Shown: positions 51,027 to 58,862, counted from the first letter of the stretch. The stretch: 64,000 nucleotides of DNA from Archangiaceae bacterium (GCA_016714225.1 JADJNS010000039.1:1-64000); one strand, 5' to 3'. The notes: generated by a model not told the origin, from the letters alone. Numbers and translations are program-made.

Positions 51027-52052
51027 GTGAGTGTGGCCTCAGCCAACTTCAGCGTGGCGCGCCTGTCGGCGGTACTGGGTGCATGTGCGCTCGCGCTGGC
51101 GGTGGTCTTGAGCCTCGCCGCGGTGCTCGGCGAGCAGCCGCTCTCGCTGCCCGAGGTGTTCACCGAAGGCTCGACCGCGCGCTCGATTCTGCTCTCGATT
51201 CGGCTGCCCCGCGTGGCGCTGGCGGCGCTGGTGGGGGCGAGCCTCGCCGCGTCGGGCTGCGCGCTGCAGGGGCTGACCCGCAACCCGCTGGCCGACCCGT
51301 TCGTGCTCGGGGTCTCGGGCGGCTCGGCGCTGGGCGCGACGGTGGCGCTGGCGCTGGGGCTCTCGGCGTTCACGCTGCTGCCCGGGCTCTCGGCGGCGAG
51401 CGTGTTCGGCCTGGCCGGGGCGTTCGGCGCCACGGTGCTGGTGATGGGCGTGGGGCGGCTGTCGCGCGGTGGGCCGCACGCCACGCTGCTCGCCGGAGTC
51501 ATCTTCAACTCGTTCGCCCTCGCCGCGGTGCTGTTCGTGAAGGCGCTGGTGGCGCCCGACCAGCTGGGCGAGGTGCTGTACTGGCTCGCCGGGCGGCTGG
51601 GGCACGAGCAGCCCTCGACGCTGGTGGCGGCCACGCTGCTCGAGGGGTGCGCCTTCGCCGCGCTGTGGGTGCTGTCGGGCCGGCTCAACCTGCTGATGCT
51701 GGGCGACGACGACGCGGCCTCGCTGGGCATCGACGTGGCGCGCACCCGGCGGCAGGTGCTGCTCTCGACGTCGCTGGCGGTCTCGGTGGCGGTGGCGATC
51801 TCGGGGCTGATCGGCTTCGTCGGCCTGCTGGTGCCGCACGTGGTGCGGCTGCTCTTCGGCGCCGACAACCGGGTGCTGTTGCCCGCCAGCGCGCTGTGCG
51901 GCGCGGCGTTTCTGGCCCTGGCCGACCTGCTGGCGCGGCTCTCGTTTCGCGCCTTCAACCAAGAGCTGCCGGTCGGGGTGGTCACCGCGCTGCTGGGTGG
52001 GCCGCTGTTTCTGTTGCTGCTGATGCGGGCGGCACGCCGGCGCGCCGGCTGA
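51027..52052 (+). CDS. FecCD/BtuC-type ABC transporter permease
   Basis: 341 residues with about nine to ten membrane helices. FecCD-family landmarks: RLPRVALAALVGASLAASGC, LQGLTRNPLADPFVLGVSGG and SGLIGFVGLLVPHVVRLLFG; the last is the ATPase-coupling region. It would import iron-siderophore, haem or vitamin B12 with a periplasmic binding protein and an ATPase, but neither is next to it in the window. GTG start at 51027. It converges with the caspase operon, four bases from its last gene. Confidence 0.9.
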   Translation: MSVASANFSVARLSAVLGACALALAVVLSLAAVLGEQPLSLPEVFTEGSTARSILLSIRLPRVALAALVGASLAASGCALQGLTRNPLADPFVLGVSGGSALGATVALALGLSAFTLLPGLSAASVFGLAGAFGATVLVMGVGRLSRGGPHATLLAGVIFNSFALAAVLFVKALVAPDQLGEVLYWLAGRLGHEQPSTLVAATLLEGCAFAALWVLSGRLNLLMLGDDDAASLGIDVARTRRQVLLSTSLAVSVAVAISGLIGFVGLLVPHVVRLLFGADNRVLLPASALCGAAFLALADLLARLSFRAFNQELPVGVVTALLGGPLFLLLLMRAARRRAG

Positions 52053-52055
52053 CGC

Positions 52056-52766
52056 TCACTGGCAGTACGACTCGGTGCAGGTGCAGGCCACGTTCGTGGG
52101 CGTGCCGGCCGCGCAGCCGCCCAGCGGGGTGAGCGCGACGGCGTCGACGACGTTGAAGCCGGGCTGAAGGGTGAGCGCCTTCGAGAACGCCTGGTAGCCG
52201 GTCTTGCCCACCGCCAGCACCTGCGGCCCGCCGGGGGTGATGTTCTTCAGCTCGAAGTACGACTTGCCCGAGGCGGCCGACGAGCAGAGCGACTTCATGT
52301 CGACGGTGACCCGCGCGTCGAGGCCGGCGCCGGTGCAGGCGTCGACGACGCTGCCGGTGAGGGTCGCGCCCTTCACGCACTCGCCGCGGTTGCCGTCGCA
52401 GAACTGGTCGGCGGTGCAGGTGTAGCGCCCGCACGCCTGCGGCTGCAGCGCGATGTCGCGGGTGTTGGCACCGGGCCGCAGCGTCATGCTCAGCGGCTGG
52501 GGCAGAAAGCCGTGGGCCGACGCCGAGCCGCTGACCTCGGTGGCGGTGAGCCCGTCGAGCCGGTAGGCGCCGTTGCGATCGCTGCGCGTCGAGTAGCCCG
52601 AGAGCTCGATGGCCACGTCGGGCAGCGGCGCGCCGGTACCGGCGTGGGTGACCTGGCCGTGCAGCCACACCCGGGGGTTGGGCGAGAGGCCGTAGAAGTC
52701 TTCGCTGGTGAGGCCGGGCACGTTGCCGCACCCGCACAGCGCCACCACCAGGGCCACCGAGCTCAT
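52056..52766 (-). CDS. Carboxypeptidase-regulatory-like domain lipoprotein
   Basis: 236 residues. The lipobox ALVVALCGC gives a lipoprotein. A carboxypeptidase-regulatory-like Ig fold follows (HGQVTHAGTGAPLPDVAIEL, SDRNGAYRLDGLT). A Cys-rich linker (CGRYTCTADQFCDGNRGEC) then leads to a second similar domain (LTGSVVDACTGAGLDARVTV) and a short Cys-rich end. Its ATG overlaps the caspase-like gene's stop as ATGA. Fourth gene of the sigma, anti-sigma, caspase operon; possibly the surface partner or substrate of the protease. Confidence 0.82.
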   Translation of the reverse strand: MSSVALVVALCGCGNVPGLTSEDFYGLSPNPRVWLHGQVTHAGTGAPLPDVAIELSGYSTRSDRNGAYRLDGLTATEVSGSASAHGFLPQPLSMTLRPGANTRDIALQPQACGRYTCTADQFCDGNRGECVKGATLTGSVVDACTGAGLDARVTVDMKSLCSSAASGKSYFELKNITPGGPQVLAVGKTGYQAFSKALTLQPGFNVVDAVALTPLGGCAAGTPTNVACTCTESYCQ

Positions 52767-54367
52767 CTTTTCCACGACACCCCCAAGGCCAGCAGCGGCG
52801 AGACGAACGGCGTGCGCACCCCGTCGAGCGAGACGAAGCTGACCTCGGCGCGGGCGTCGGCGGTGACCGAGAGCCCCAGCCCGATGGGCACCTCGAGGCG
52901 CAGGCCCGCCGTGACCAGCGGCACGGTGAAGTCGGCGTGGGTGATGGCACCTTGAATACGCCACACCGCCATCAGGCCTGCCCCGGCGTGCGGCTGCAAC
53001 TCGAGCGGGCCCAAGAGAAAGCGCAGGCCCAGGTCGGCCAGGGCGCCGGCGCGGTTGAGCGAGACGTCGGCGAACGCGGCCGAGTGAAAGAGCGCCCGCG
53101 CGCCGATGAAGAAGCGGCCCAGGCCGAGGCGGTAGCCGAGCTCGGCGCCGTGCTCGACCGCGCGCAGGCCGAACGGCGCGGGGTCGACGCCGTACACCAC
53201 GTCGAGCGCGTGGCTCCACGCCGCGGCCTGCGCCGTCTGAACGCCCGAGTCGTAGCCGGCGCTCAGCGCGTTCACCACGTCGGTGCTGAAGGCGGTCTGA
53301 AAGCCGTCGAGCGCGTCGTCGCCTCCCCGCGCCGCGACCTGGCTCGCGATGAAGGCTGCCGGCTCGACCTGCACCTTGCCGTGCGCGGTCACCTCGACCT
53401 CGGCGGCGTCGCTGCCGCGCTCGACGCGATAGGCGCCGGGCGGCAGGGCGAGCTGGGCGGGCAGGCCGCGCGGCTTGTTGAGCTCGGCGACCAGGGCCAG
53501 GCCCGGGAGGGCGCGCACGCGCAGCCGCCCTTCGAGGCCCGGGTCGAGGGTTAGGCCGGTGCGCGCGGCGAGCTCGAGCACCGGGGCGCGCAGGTCCCCT
53601 CCCGGCGCCTCGAACCACGGCCGCTGACCGAACAGCCGCTCGGTATGAAAGGCCACGAACGCGGCCAGCTCTCCGAAGCGCACCGTGCCGTCGGCGTCGG
53701 CGTCGGCAGCGCCGGCGAGGCCGCTGGCGAGCACGTGAGAGAAGTAGCCGCCGCCGAGCGAGGTGGCCTCGCCCGCGCTCTGGGTCGAGCTGGCGGCGGT
53801 GAGAATGCCGAGCGGCGAGGCGTCGGCGGCGCGCTCGAGGGCGCGCACCTCTTGGGTGAAGTCGTTCGCTCCGCGCTCGGCGAACAGGCTCTGCGAGCGG
53901 CAGGCGTCGAGAAACAGCACGGCGGTCTCGGCCTCGATGCCCGAGAACGCGGTGCGCAGCTCGCGGCCGGTGAACGCCGCCTCTTCGCCGCTCTCGGGCT
54001 GGAGCAGGAAGCGGCCGGGCAGCCCGTGGCCCGCGTAGATGAAGAAGACGCGCGCGTGGCGGCCGCGCAGGCGGGCCTTGAGCTCGTCGAGGGCGGCGAG
54101 CAGCGCGGCGCGGGTGGGCGGGCGCGAGAGCGGGAGCTCACCGTGCGCGGCGGCGCGGGTGGCCTCGTCGGGGTCGGCGAGCAGCCAGAGGTGGTCTCTC
54201 GGGGTGAGGCCCTCGAACCACCGGTGAAAGCGCAGGGCGTCGTCGTCGGCGAAGCGCAGGGTGGGCAGGTTCGGGCCGCCGCCGTTGTAGCCGACGATGA
54301 TGGCGTAGAGCTCGGGGTCGGGAGCGGCGGCCAGCAGCGCCGCGGTCGCCAGCAGCGCGCCCGTCAC
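52763..54367 (-). CDS. Secreted caspase-like (C14) peptidase with C-terminal beta-barrel-like domain
   Basis: 534 residues. A hydrophobic N-terminus (ALLATAALLAAAP) suggests export. Residues 20-250 form a caspase fold: LYAIIVGYNGGGPNLPTLRFA, catalytic His114 in FFIYAGHGLPG and Cys156 in AVLFLDACRSQS, then GILTAASSTQSAGEA. A short PEGA-like segment (LPPGAYRVERGSDAAEV) follows. The last 170 residues alternate like an outer-membrane barrel (YRLGLGRFFIGARALFHSA, FVSPLLALGVSWKR). An exported caspase homologue with a barrel tail is unusual. GTG start overlaps the anti-sigma stop. Substrate unknown. Confidence 0.85.
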   Translation of the reverse strand: MTGALLATAALLAAAPDPELYAIIVGYNGGGPNLPTLRFADDDALRFHRWFEGLTPRDHLWLLADPDEATRAAAHGELPLSRPPTRAALLAALDELKARLRGRHARVFFIYAGHGLPGRFLLQPESGEEAAFTGRELRTAFSGIEAETAVLFLDACRSQSLFAERGANDFTQEVRALERAADASPLGILTAASSTQSAGEATSLGGGYFSHVLASGLAGAADADADGTVRFGELAAFVAFHTERLFGQRPWFEAPGGDLRAPVLELAARTGLTLDPGLEGRLRVRALPGLALVAELNKPRGLPAQLALPPGAYRVERGSDAAEVEVTAHGKVQVEPAAFIASQVAARGGDDALDGFQTAFSTDVVNALSAGYDSGVQTAQAAAWSHALDVVYGVDPAPFGLRAVEHGAELGYRLGLGRFFIGARALFHSAAFADVSLNRAGALADLGLRFLLGPLELQPHAGAGLMAVWRIQGAITHADFTVPLVTAGLRLEVPIGLGLSVTADARAEVSFVSLDGVRTPFVSPLLALGVSWKR

Positions 54368-55089
54368 GGCGTCACCAGCAGCGTGCTGCAGTACTGCGTG
54401 CTGCCGGCCTCGAGCGCGGCGGCCAGGGTGGGCGTGGCTTGGGGTGCCAGCGCGGCACAGACCTCGATGCGGGCCTGGGGCCCGAAGCCGCCTACTCCGA
54501 AGGCGCTGCCCACCGGGGCGAGGTCGTCTCCGGGGCCGCTGCGCAGCGACGCGCTCTTCAGCGGGGCGCGCAGCTCGACCAGCAGCACCTCGCCCGGCTT
54601 CGGCGCGGGCTTCACGAACAGCTGCAGCTCGGCGCGCGGGTTGACGCTCGCTTCTTTCGCGCCGGGCAGGTCGGCGATGAGGCGCACCTTCTGGCCCGGA
54701 GCGTCTTTGCCGTAGACGCGCAGCGAGAAGGGCGCGGCGGTGGCGTCGCCCGAGCCACGCAGCTGCACTTCGGGGGTAGTGGCTCGGGGGGGGAGCACGA
54801 GGCTCACTCCAGCGACGAGGAGGATTCCCGCGGCGAGGGCGATGGCGAGGACGCGCCTGTGGGAGCCCGCTCGTGCCCCCTCACCCCGGCCCTCTCCCAC
54901 CAGGGGAGAGGGATGGTTTAGAAAGAGGCGCTCGCGCTCTGCCTTCGCGCCGTCGTCTCCGAGCGCGCGGGCGGTCTGGGCGAGCAGGTCGTAGTGGGCG
55001 CGGCACTCGTCGCAGGAGCGCAGGTGGGCGCGGACCTGCGCATCGACCTCACCCGCCTCGAGGCGCTCTCGGAAGAGGGCGAGGCTCAC
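54364..55089 (-). CDS. Zinc-finger anti-sigma factor
   Basis: 241 residues. The N-terminus has the zf-HC2 motif (HLRSCDEC: His-x3-Cys-x2-Cys) that binds the ECF sigma. A membrane helix (VLAIALAAGILLVAGVSLVL) and a periplasmic domain (SLRVYGKDAPGQKVRL, AELQLFVKPAPKPGEVLLVEL) follow. Between finger and helix is the segment HPSPLVGEGRGEG, encoded by a 37-bp palindromic element also found in the UvrA2 gene; here it lengthens the cytoplasmic linker. GTG 55089 overlaps the sigma stop, and its own stop overlaps the caspase start. Confidence 0.85.
   Translation of the reverse strand: MSLALFRERLEAGEVDAQVRAHLRSCDECRAHYDLLAQTARALGDDGAKAERERLFLNHPSPLVGEGRGEGARAGSHRRVLAIALAAGILLVAGVSLVLPPRATTPEVQLRGSGDATAAPFSLRVYGKDAPGQKVRLIADLPGAKEASVNPRAELQLFVKPAPKPGEVLLVELRAPLKSASLRSGPGDDLAPVGSAFGVGGFGPQARIEVCAALAPQATPTLAAALEAGSTQYCSTLLVTP
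54876..54912 (-). repeat. 37-bp palindromic element inside the anti-sigma gene
   Basis: On the minus strand it begins CCCTCTCCCCTGGTGGGAGA and ends GGGGTGAGGGGG. It shares 33 of 37 bases with the copy at 30957-30993. Stem CTCTCCC/GGGAGAG. Translated in frame as PSPLVGEGRGEG. The flanking protein parts (zinc finger and membrane helix) are intact, so the insertion is tolerated in the linker. Confidence 0.75.
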
Positions 55090-55664
55090 GAGCGCGACTC
55101 CGAGAGCAGGGCGCGCAGGCGCTCGTCGCGCGAGGCGGCGAGCAGCACCTTCTGCTTGAGGTACTTCGAGCGCCGCTCGTCGATGCCCAGCTCTTTCGCC
55201 ACCTCGGCGTGGGAGCGCTGCTCGACGAAGCACAGCTGCAGCACCCGCGCTTCATCGGGCGGCAGGCCGGCGGCGAAGCGCGCGACCTCGACCCTGAGGG
55301 CGGCGGAGTGCACGGCATCGTCGGGGCCCGGGGCGTCGAGCCACAGCGCATCGGAGACGTCGTCCAACGGCACGCCAACGGGCGGGCGGCGCGAGGCGGC
55401 GCGCAGCAGCTCGCGGCAGCGGTTGGCGCTCAGCGCGCGCAGCCAGGGCTTGAGCGGCCCTTTGGCCGGGTCGTAGAGCGACTGCATGCGGTGGGCGGTG
55501 AGCCACACTTCCTGCACTGCTTCCTCCTGCTCGAAGGCGCTGCTGAAGAAGCGCCTCACCCAGTGACGAACCTCTCGGGCATGCGCGGCATAGGCCTCGA
55601 CGAACGCGTCGCGCCCGCCCCGTGCAAACCGGGCGTCCAAGAGGCTCGTCGCTGCTTCTGCCAC
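55086..55664 (-). CDS. ECF-like RNA polymerase sigma factor
   Basis: 192 residues. Region 2: AREVRHWVRRFFSSAFEQEEAVQEVWLTAH with the later LKPWLRALSANRCRELLR. Region 4: FAAGLPPDEARVLQLCFVEQRSHAEVAKELGIDERRSKYLKQK. The DERRSKYLK end is atypical for a recognition helix. GTG 55664. First of a four-gene operon with anti-sigma, caspase-like protease and lipoprotein, all joined by 4-bp overlaps. A lipoprotein gene diverges from it across about 90 bp, which probably holds promoters for both. Confidence 0.87.
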   Translation of the reverse strand: MAEAATSLLDARFARGGRDAFVEAYAAHAREVRHWVRRFFSSAFEQEEAVQEVWLTAHRMQSLYDPAKGPLKPWLRALSANRCRELLRAASRRPPVGVPLDDVSDALWLDAPGPDDAVHSAALRVEVARFAAGLPPDEARVLQLCFVEQRSHAEVAKELGIDERRSKYLKQKVLLAASRDERLRALLSESRS

Positions 55665-55755
55665 ACCCGTTTCTCTCCTCTATGCCGGGCGAGAGGAAAG
55701 GGACAAATCGTCGGCTCGAATTGTCCGCAAAAGTTTCGGGGGCATAGGGCTGCGC

Positions 55756-57063
55756 ATGCGCACCTCTCTCGCCGTGCTGTTCCTCGCCGCCGCCGGTTGT
55801 GGACGTTCGGTGGCGGCACCCGACCCGATGCTGACCACCTGCACCGACTGCCCCACGACGTTCGACGACGACGCGCTGGTGGTGCACGAGTGGGGCACCT
55901 TCACCAGCGTGATGGCCAGCGACGGCACCCTGTTGCCGGGGCTGCACCACGAAGAAGAAGACCTGCCCGGGTTCGTGGCCGACCGCACGGCGGCGGCGAG
56001 CTGGCCGGGGGCCGACGTGTACTCGAACCAGAAGGTCGAGACCCCGGTCACGTATTTCTACTCGCCGCACAAGGTCGAGGTGAGCGCGAAGGTCGAGTTC
56101 CCCAAGGGGGTGCTGACCCAGTGGTTTCCCTGGGTGAAGGCCGTCAAGCCGTACCTCTACTGGGACGGGCGCGACCCCTGGCTGTCGACCAACGTCACCC
56201 CGGCCTCGTACTGCGACGTGAACTACAGCCAGCCGTTTCACGACAGCCTGCTCGACTGGAAGACGTTCGAGGTGATGGAGCCCGGAGTGTCGGTGCCGCT
56301 GGCCGGCCCGCTGGGCGAGACCAACTGGGGCTACGCGCGGAACACCGCCTCGAACCCGCTGCGGGTGCCGGGCCCCGAGGGGTACCGGCAGCCCGATCAG
56401 TACGAGAAGTTCTTGTTCTACCGCGGGCTGGGAGACTTCGAGCTGCCGCTGCACGCCACGGTCACCGACCGCAGCGCCACCTTCGAGAATCGCGACGCGC
56501 AGGCCGAGCTGGGCGGGCTGGTGCTGATGCGGGTGACCGCCGAGGCCGCCGGCTTTCTCGAGGTGGGTGACCTGCCGGCGAGCGGCACCCGGGCGTCGGC
56601 GCTGCCGGCGGCGAACCTGAGCCACGCCGAGTTCGTGGCGGCGCTCAAAGAGAAGCTGCGCGCGCGCCTGGTCGCGTCGGGCCTGTTCACCGACGAGGCG
56701 CAGGCGATGGTCGACACCTGGGAGCGCGCCTACTTCCTCACTCCGGGGCTGCGGCTGCTCTACCTGCTGCCCCAGGCGCGCACCGACGCGCTCTTGCCGC
56801 TCACCCTGTCGCCCGCGCCCAAGGCGCTGATTCGCACCATGGTGATTCGCGTCGAGCTGATGCAGCCGGCCGACGAGCGTGAGCTCGCCGAGCACCTCAC
56901 CGCGATGGACTCGGCGTATTTCCTCTCGCACGGGCGCTTCGCCGAGCCGCACCTGACCCGCGCGCTGCAGCTGGTGCGCAGCCCCGAGAGCCAGGCCATG
57001 GCCACCTCGCTGCTCGAGACAGTGCGGGCGAAGAAGCGCTGGGCGCCGCTGGCTGCCGAGTAA
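55756..57063 (+). CDS. Hypothetical lipoprotein (435 residues)
   Basis: Lipobox LFLAAAGC at residues 8-15. No recognised domain. Typical phrases are VVHEWGTFTSVMASDG, ETPVTYFYSPHKVEV, PYLYWDGRDPWL, ERAYFLTPGLRLLYLLP and a helical C-terminus that includes REELAEHLTAMD-like sequence. Proteins with the VVHEWGTFTS motif occur in myxobacteria and planctomycetes, with unknown function. It diverges from the ECF sigma operon, so it is a candidate target of that sigma factor. ATG start. Confidence 0.75.
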   Translation: MRTSLAVLFLAAAGCGRSVAAPDPMLTTCTDCPTTFDDDALVVHEWGTFTSVMASDGTLLPGLHHEEEDLPGFVADRTAAASWPGADVYSNQKVETPVTYFYSPHKVEVSAKVEFPKGVLTQWFPWVKAVKPYLYWDGRDPWLSTNVTPASYCDVNYSQPFHDSLLDWKTFEVMEPGVSVPLAGPLGETNWGYARNTASNPLRVPGPEGYRQPDQYEKFLFYRGLGDFELPLHATVTDRSATFENRDAQAELGGLVLMRVTAEAAGFLEVGDLPASGTRASALPAANLSHAEFVAALKEKLRARLVASGLFTDEAQAMVDTWERAYFLTPGLRLLYLLPQARTDALLPLTLSPAPKALIRTMVIRVELMQPADERELAEHLTAMDSAYFLSHGRFAEPHLTRALQLVRSPESQAMATSLLETVRAKKRWAPLAAE

Positions 57064-57077
57064 TGGTTGTGCGGTTT

Positions 57078-57101
57078 GCTAACTGTTAGCGCGTAAGCTA
57101 A
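57078..57101. promoter_or_regulatory. Operator-like inverted repeats upstream of the ArsR-type gene
   Basis: GCTAAC-T-GTTAGC (57078-57090) is a perfect 6-bp inverted repeat. Its right arm pairs again with GCTAA at 57097-57101 (TTAGC, six bases, GCTAA). Three half-sites in 24 bp just before the ArsR-type start suggest self-regulation. The AT-rich bases here stand out from the GC-rich surroundings. Confidence 0.55.
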
Positions 57102-57103
57102 GT

Positions 57104-57505
57104 GTGCGCTCCGTGGGCGTCGCGCGGAGCGCACCGTCGTTGGAGGACCTGGAGACGGTGTTCGCCGCGCTCGGGCACGAGGCGCGGCGGCACATCGTCT
57201 TGATGCTCAGCCACCTCGGCTCAGAGCTGCCCTCGGGGTACCTCGCCGAGCGCTTCCCCCACAGCTGGCCGACCACGACCCGGCACCTGGCGGTGCTCGA
57301 GAAGGCCGGCCTGGTGTCGGTGCGCCGCGAAGGGCGCGGCAGCTTCTATCGCGTCGAGCGCGAGCGGCTGCACGCGGTGCTGGGCGGCTGGCTCGAATGG
57401 CTCACTCCGCCCACCGCGAAGCAGCGGTGGTCGTCGAGCGGGCCGCGGTCGACGCGCGAGCTCCAGGCGGGCCACCCACCTCCCACGAAAGGCAGGAAGC
57501 GATGA
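57104..57505 (+). CDS. ArsR-family winged-helix transcriptional regulator
   Basis: 133 residues. ArsR/SmtB-like fold: VFAALGHEARRHIVLMLSHLG, LAERFPHSWPTTTRHLAVLEKAGLV as the recognition helix region, then VRREGRGSFYRVERERL as the wing. No metal-binding Cys pair is seen, so it is probably a metal-independent ArsR as found beside SRPBCC or VOC genes. A polar tail of about 30 residues follows. GTG 57104 lacks a clear ribosome binding site; GTG 57113 is an alternative. Its stop overlaps the VOC gene start as ATGA. Confidence 0.88.
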   Translation: MRSVGVARSAPSLEDLETVFAALGHEARRHIVLMLSHLGSELPSGYLAERFPHSWPTTTRHLAVLEKAGLVSVRREGRGSFYRVERERLHAVLGGWLEWLTPPTAKQRWSSSGPRSTRELQAGHPPPTKGRKR

Positions 57506-57972
57506 AGGCGAAGAAGAAGGCGCCAGTGAAGAAAACCCCGGTGAAGAAGACCCCGGCGAAGGCGAGGGCGAAGAAGGTGCCGGTGGTGCCGAAGATCTTC
57601 CGCGTGACGCTCGAGGTGGCCGACCTCGAGAAGGCCGCGGCGTTCTATGCCGAGCTGTTGAGCACGCCGGGCACGCGGTACCCCGGCGCGCGGCACTACT
57701 TCGACTGTGGCGGGGTGGTGCTGTCGGTGCTCGACCCGACCTCGGGCGGCCTGATTCCCACGCCGGGCCCCAAGTCGCTCTACTTCGCGGTTGACGACGT
57801 CGAGGCGGTGCACGCGCGGGCGGCGAAGCTCGGGGCGCTGGCGCCGTTTCAGGTGCACGGTCAGCCGGCGGGGAAGGTCATCGCCCGCCCCTGGGGAGAG
57901 AAGTCGTTCTACGTGACCGACCCCTGGGGCAACGAGCTGTGCTTCGTGGCCGAGGGCACGCTGTTCACCTGA
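57502..57972 (+). CDS. VOC (glyoxalase/dioxygenase) domain protein with Lys-rich N-terminal tail
   Basis: 156 residues. The first 25 residues are a histone-like basic tail (KKKAPVKKTPVKKTPAKA) made by a short DNA repeat. The VOC domain follows: VTLEVADLEKAAAFYAELLS, HYFDCGGVVLSVLDP, KSLYFAVDDVEAVHARAAKL and SFYVTDPWGNELCFVAEG (final Glu is a usual metal ligand). It may act on or bind a small molecule and could be targeted to nucleic acid by the tail. Coupled to the ArsR gene, which likely controls it. Confidence 0.85.
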   Translation: MKAKKKAPVKKTPVKKTPAKARAKKVPVVPKIFRVTLEVADLEKAAAFYAELLSTPGTRYPGARHYFDCGGVVLSVLDPTSGGLIPTPGPKSLYFAVDDVEAVHARAAKLGALAPFQVHGQPAGKVIARPWGEKSFYVTDPWGNELCFVAEGTLFT

Positions 57973-58088
57973 GCGAGAGGCGCTGCCAACCCGAGAGACC
58001 ACGGACCTCCACCCGACGATCGACCATGAGGCCGCGTGCCGGGTAGCTGGCCGCGGGCTGCCCCGAGCTGCTCAGCCTCCACTTCCTC

Positions 58089-58343
58089 GTGGTGAGCGGC
58101 GAGACGTACGCGCTCAGCCTGCCGGCGACCAACGCGTTGGTGTGCTGCCCGCTGGGGAGCGGCGCTTCTCTGACCCGGCTCGCGGCCGACGGCTCGAGCA
58201 CCTCCGCCACCGAAGGTCAGGTCGTGATTCCCGCGCTCGACCCCGAGGCAGGCCGGGTCTGTGGCGCGATCGACGCCTCCCTGGCTGGCGGGCAGAAGCT
58301 GACCGGCTCGTTCAGGGCTGCGCTGCCGGTGGTCAACCGGTGA
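58089..58343 (+). pseudogene. Orphan C-terminal coding fragment of a secreted-type protein
   Basis: 84 codons with normal GC-rich third positions, so once or still coding, but no proper N-terminus: the frame is open back to a TAG at 58044, with only GTG codons as possible starts. It reads YALSLPATNALVCCPLG, DPEAGRVCGAIDASLAGGQ and ends TGSFRAALPVVN. This resembles the C-terminal part of small exported Cys-containing proteins. It lies just before the palindrome-rich gap. Either a gene remnant or a very small protein; no family is assigned. Confidence 0.4.
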
Positions 58344-58862
58344 ATCCCCGCCCCGACCCTCCTGACCCGCATCGAGCGGGGCTGGAACGGGGCTTCGCGG
58401 TGGGTCAACCTGACGCCCTGAGACGCGTCGTCTCAGGTGAGATGAGACGTCTCATCTCAGCCCACCGCGAGGCCCGAGGGCCTGAGACGAGATGTCTCGT
58501 CTCAAATGAGACGAGATGTCTCACCGGTGGGAAGCGCCGGCGGCGGACAACCCAGAGCTCAAGGTGAGTCGGGCCCACCGACCCACGTTTGCCTTTCCGG
58601 GCGCGGCGCGCGAGTCCGAGGGGCTGCCCGGGCAAGGAGGGACCGCGACGGCGACCAGCGTGTCCGATGCGCGCGAAGAGCATGACGGCTGCTGAGCTCA
58701 CCTGAGCGTGGTCCCCCGGTACGATCAGGCCACAGGGCGTTACGAAGCCGAGCCGCCGAGGCGAAAGGCGACGCGTGCTTTCGAACCTGCTCAGCTGCTC
58801 CGCTGCTCGGCCGCTGAACGCCTGAGTGCCAGCGCGGTCGAGGTCAGACTCCACAGCTGACT
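58344..58862. other. 519-bp intergenic region with palindrome array
   Basis: The only gap over 300 bp. The first part (58418-58523) holds the palindrome array described separately. The rest (58524-58862) shows no ORF with coding-like third positions, no RNA gene that I recognise and no transposon end. It separates the orphan fragment (plus strand) from a convergent lipoprotein gene. Confidence 0.6.
58418..58523. repeat. Array of four phased palindromes with TGAGAC...GTCTCA arms
   Basis: Four inverted repeats share TGAGAC/GTCTCA arms. P1, 58418-58436: CTGAGACG-CGT-CGTCTCAG. P2, 58438-58459: a perfect 22-bp palindrome, TGAGATGAGAC and its complement. P4, 58483-58504: TGAGACGAGA-TG-TCTCGTCTCA. 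P5, 58507-58523: TGAGACGAGATGTCTCA. An unrelated palindrome, P3 (AGGCCC-GA-GGGCCT, 58470-58483), lies between. P1-P2 and P4-P5 centres are each about 21.5 bp apart, two helical turns; P2-P4 is about 45 bp. It could be a protein-binding array, a cluster of hairpins ending convergent transcripts, or a mobile palindromic repeat. No function is proven. Confidence 0.85.

Noticed and set aside
57965..58210. Minus-strand 81-codon frame opposite the orphan fragment
   Set aside because: Poorer codon bias than the plus-strand fragment and no recognisable features.
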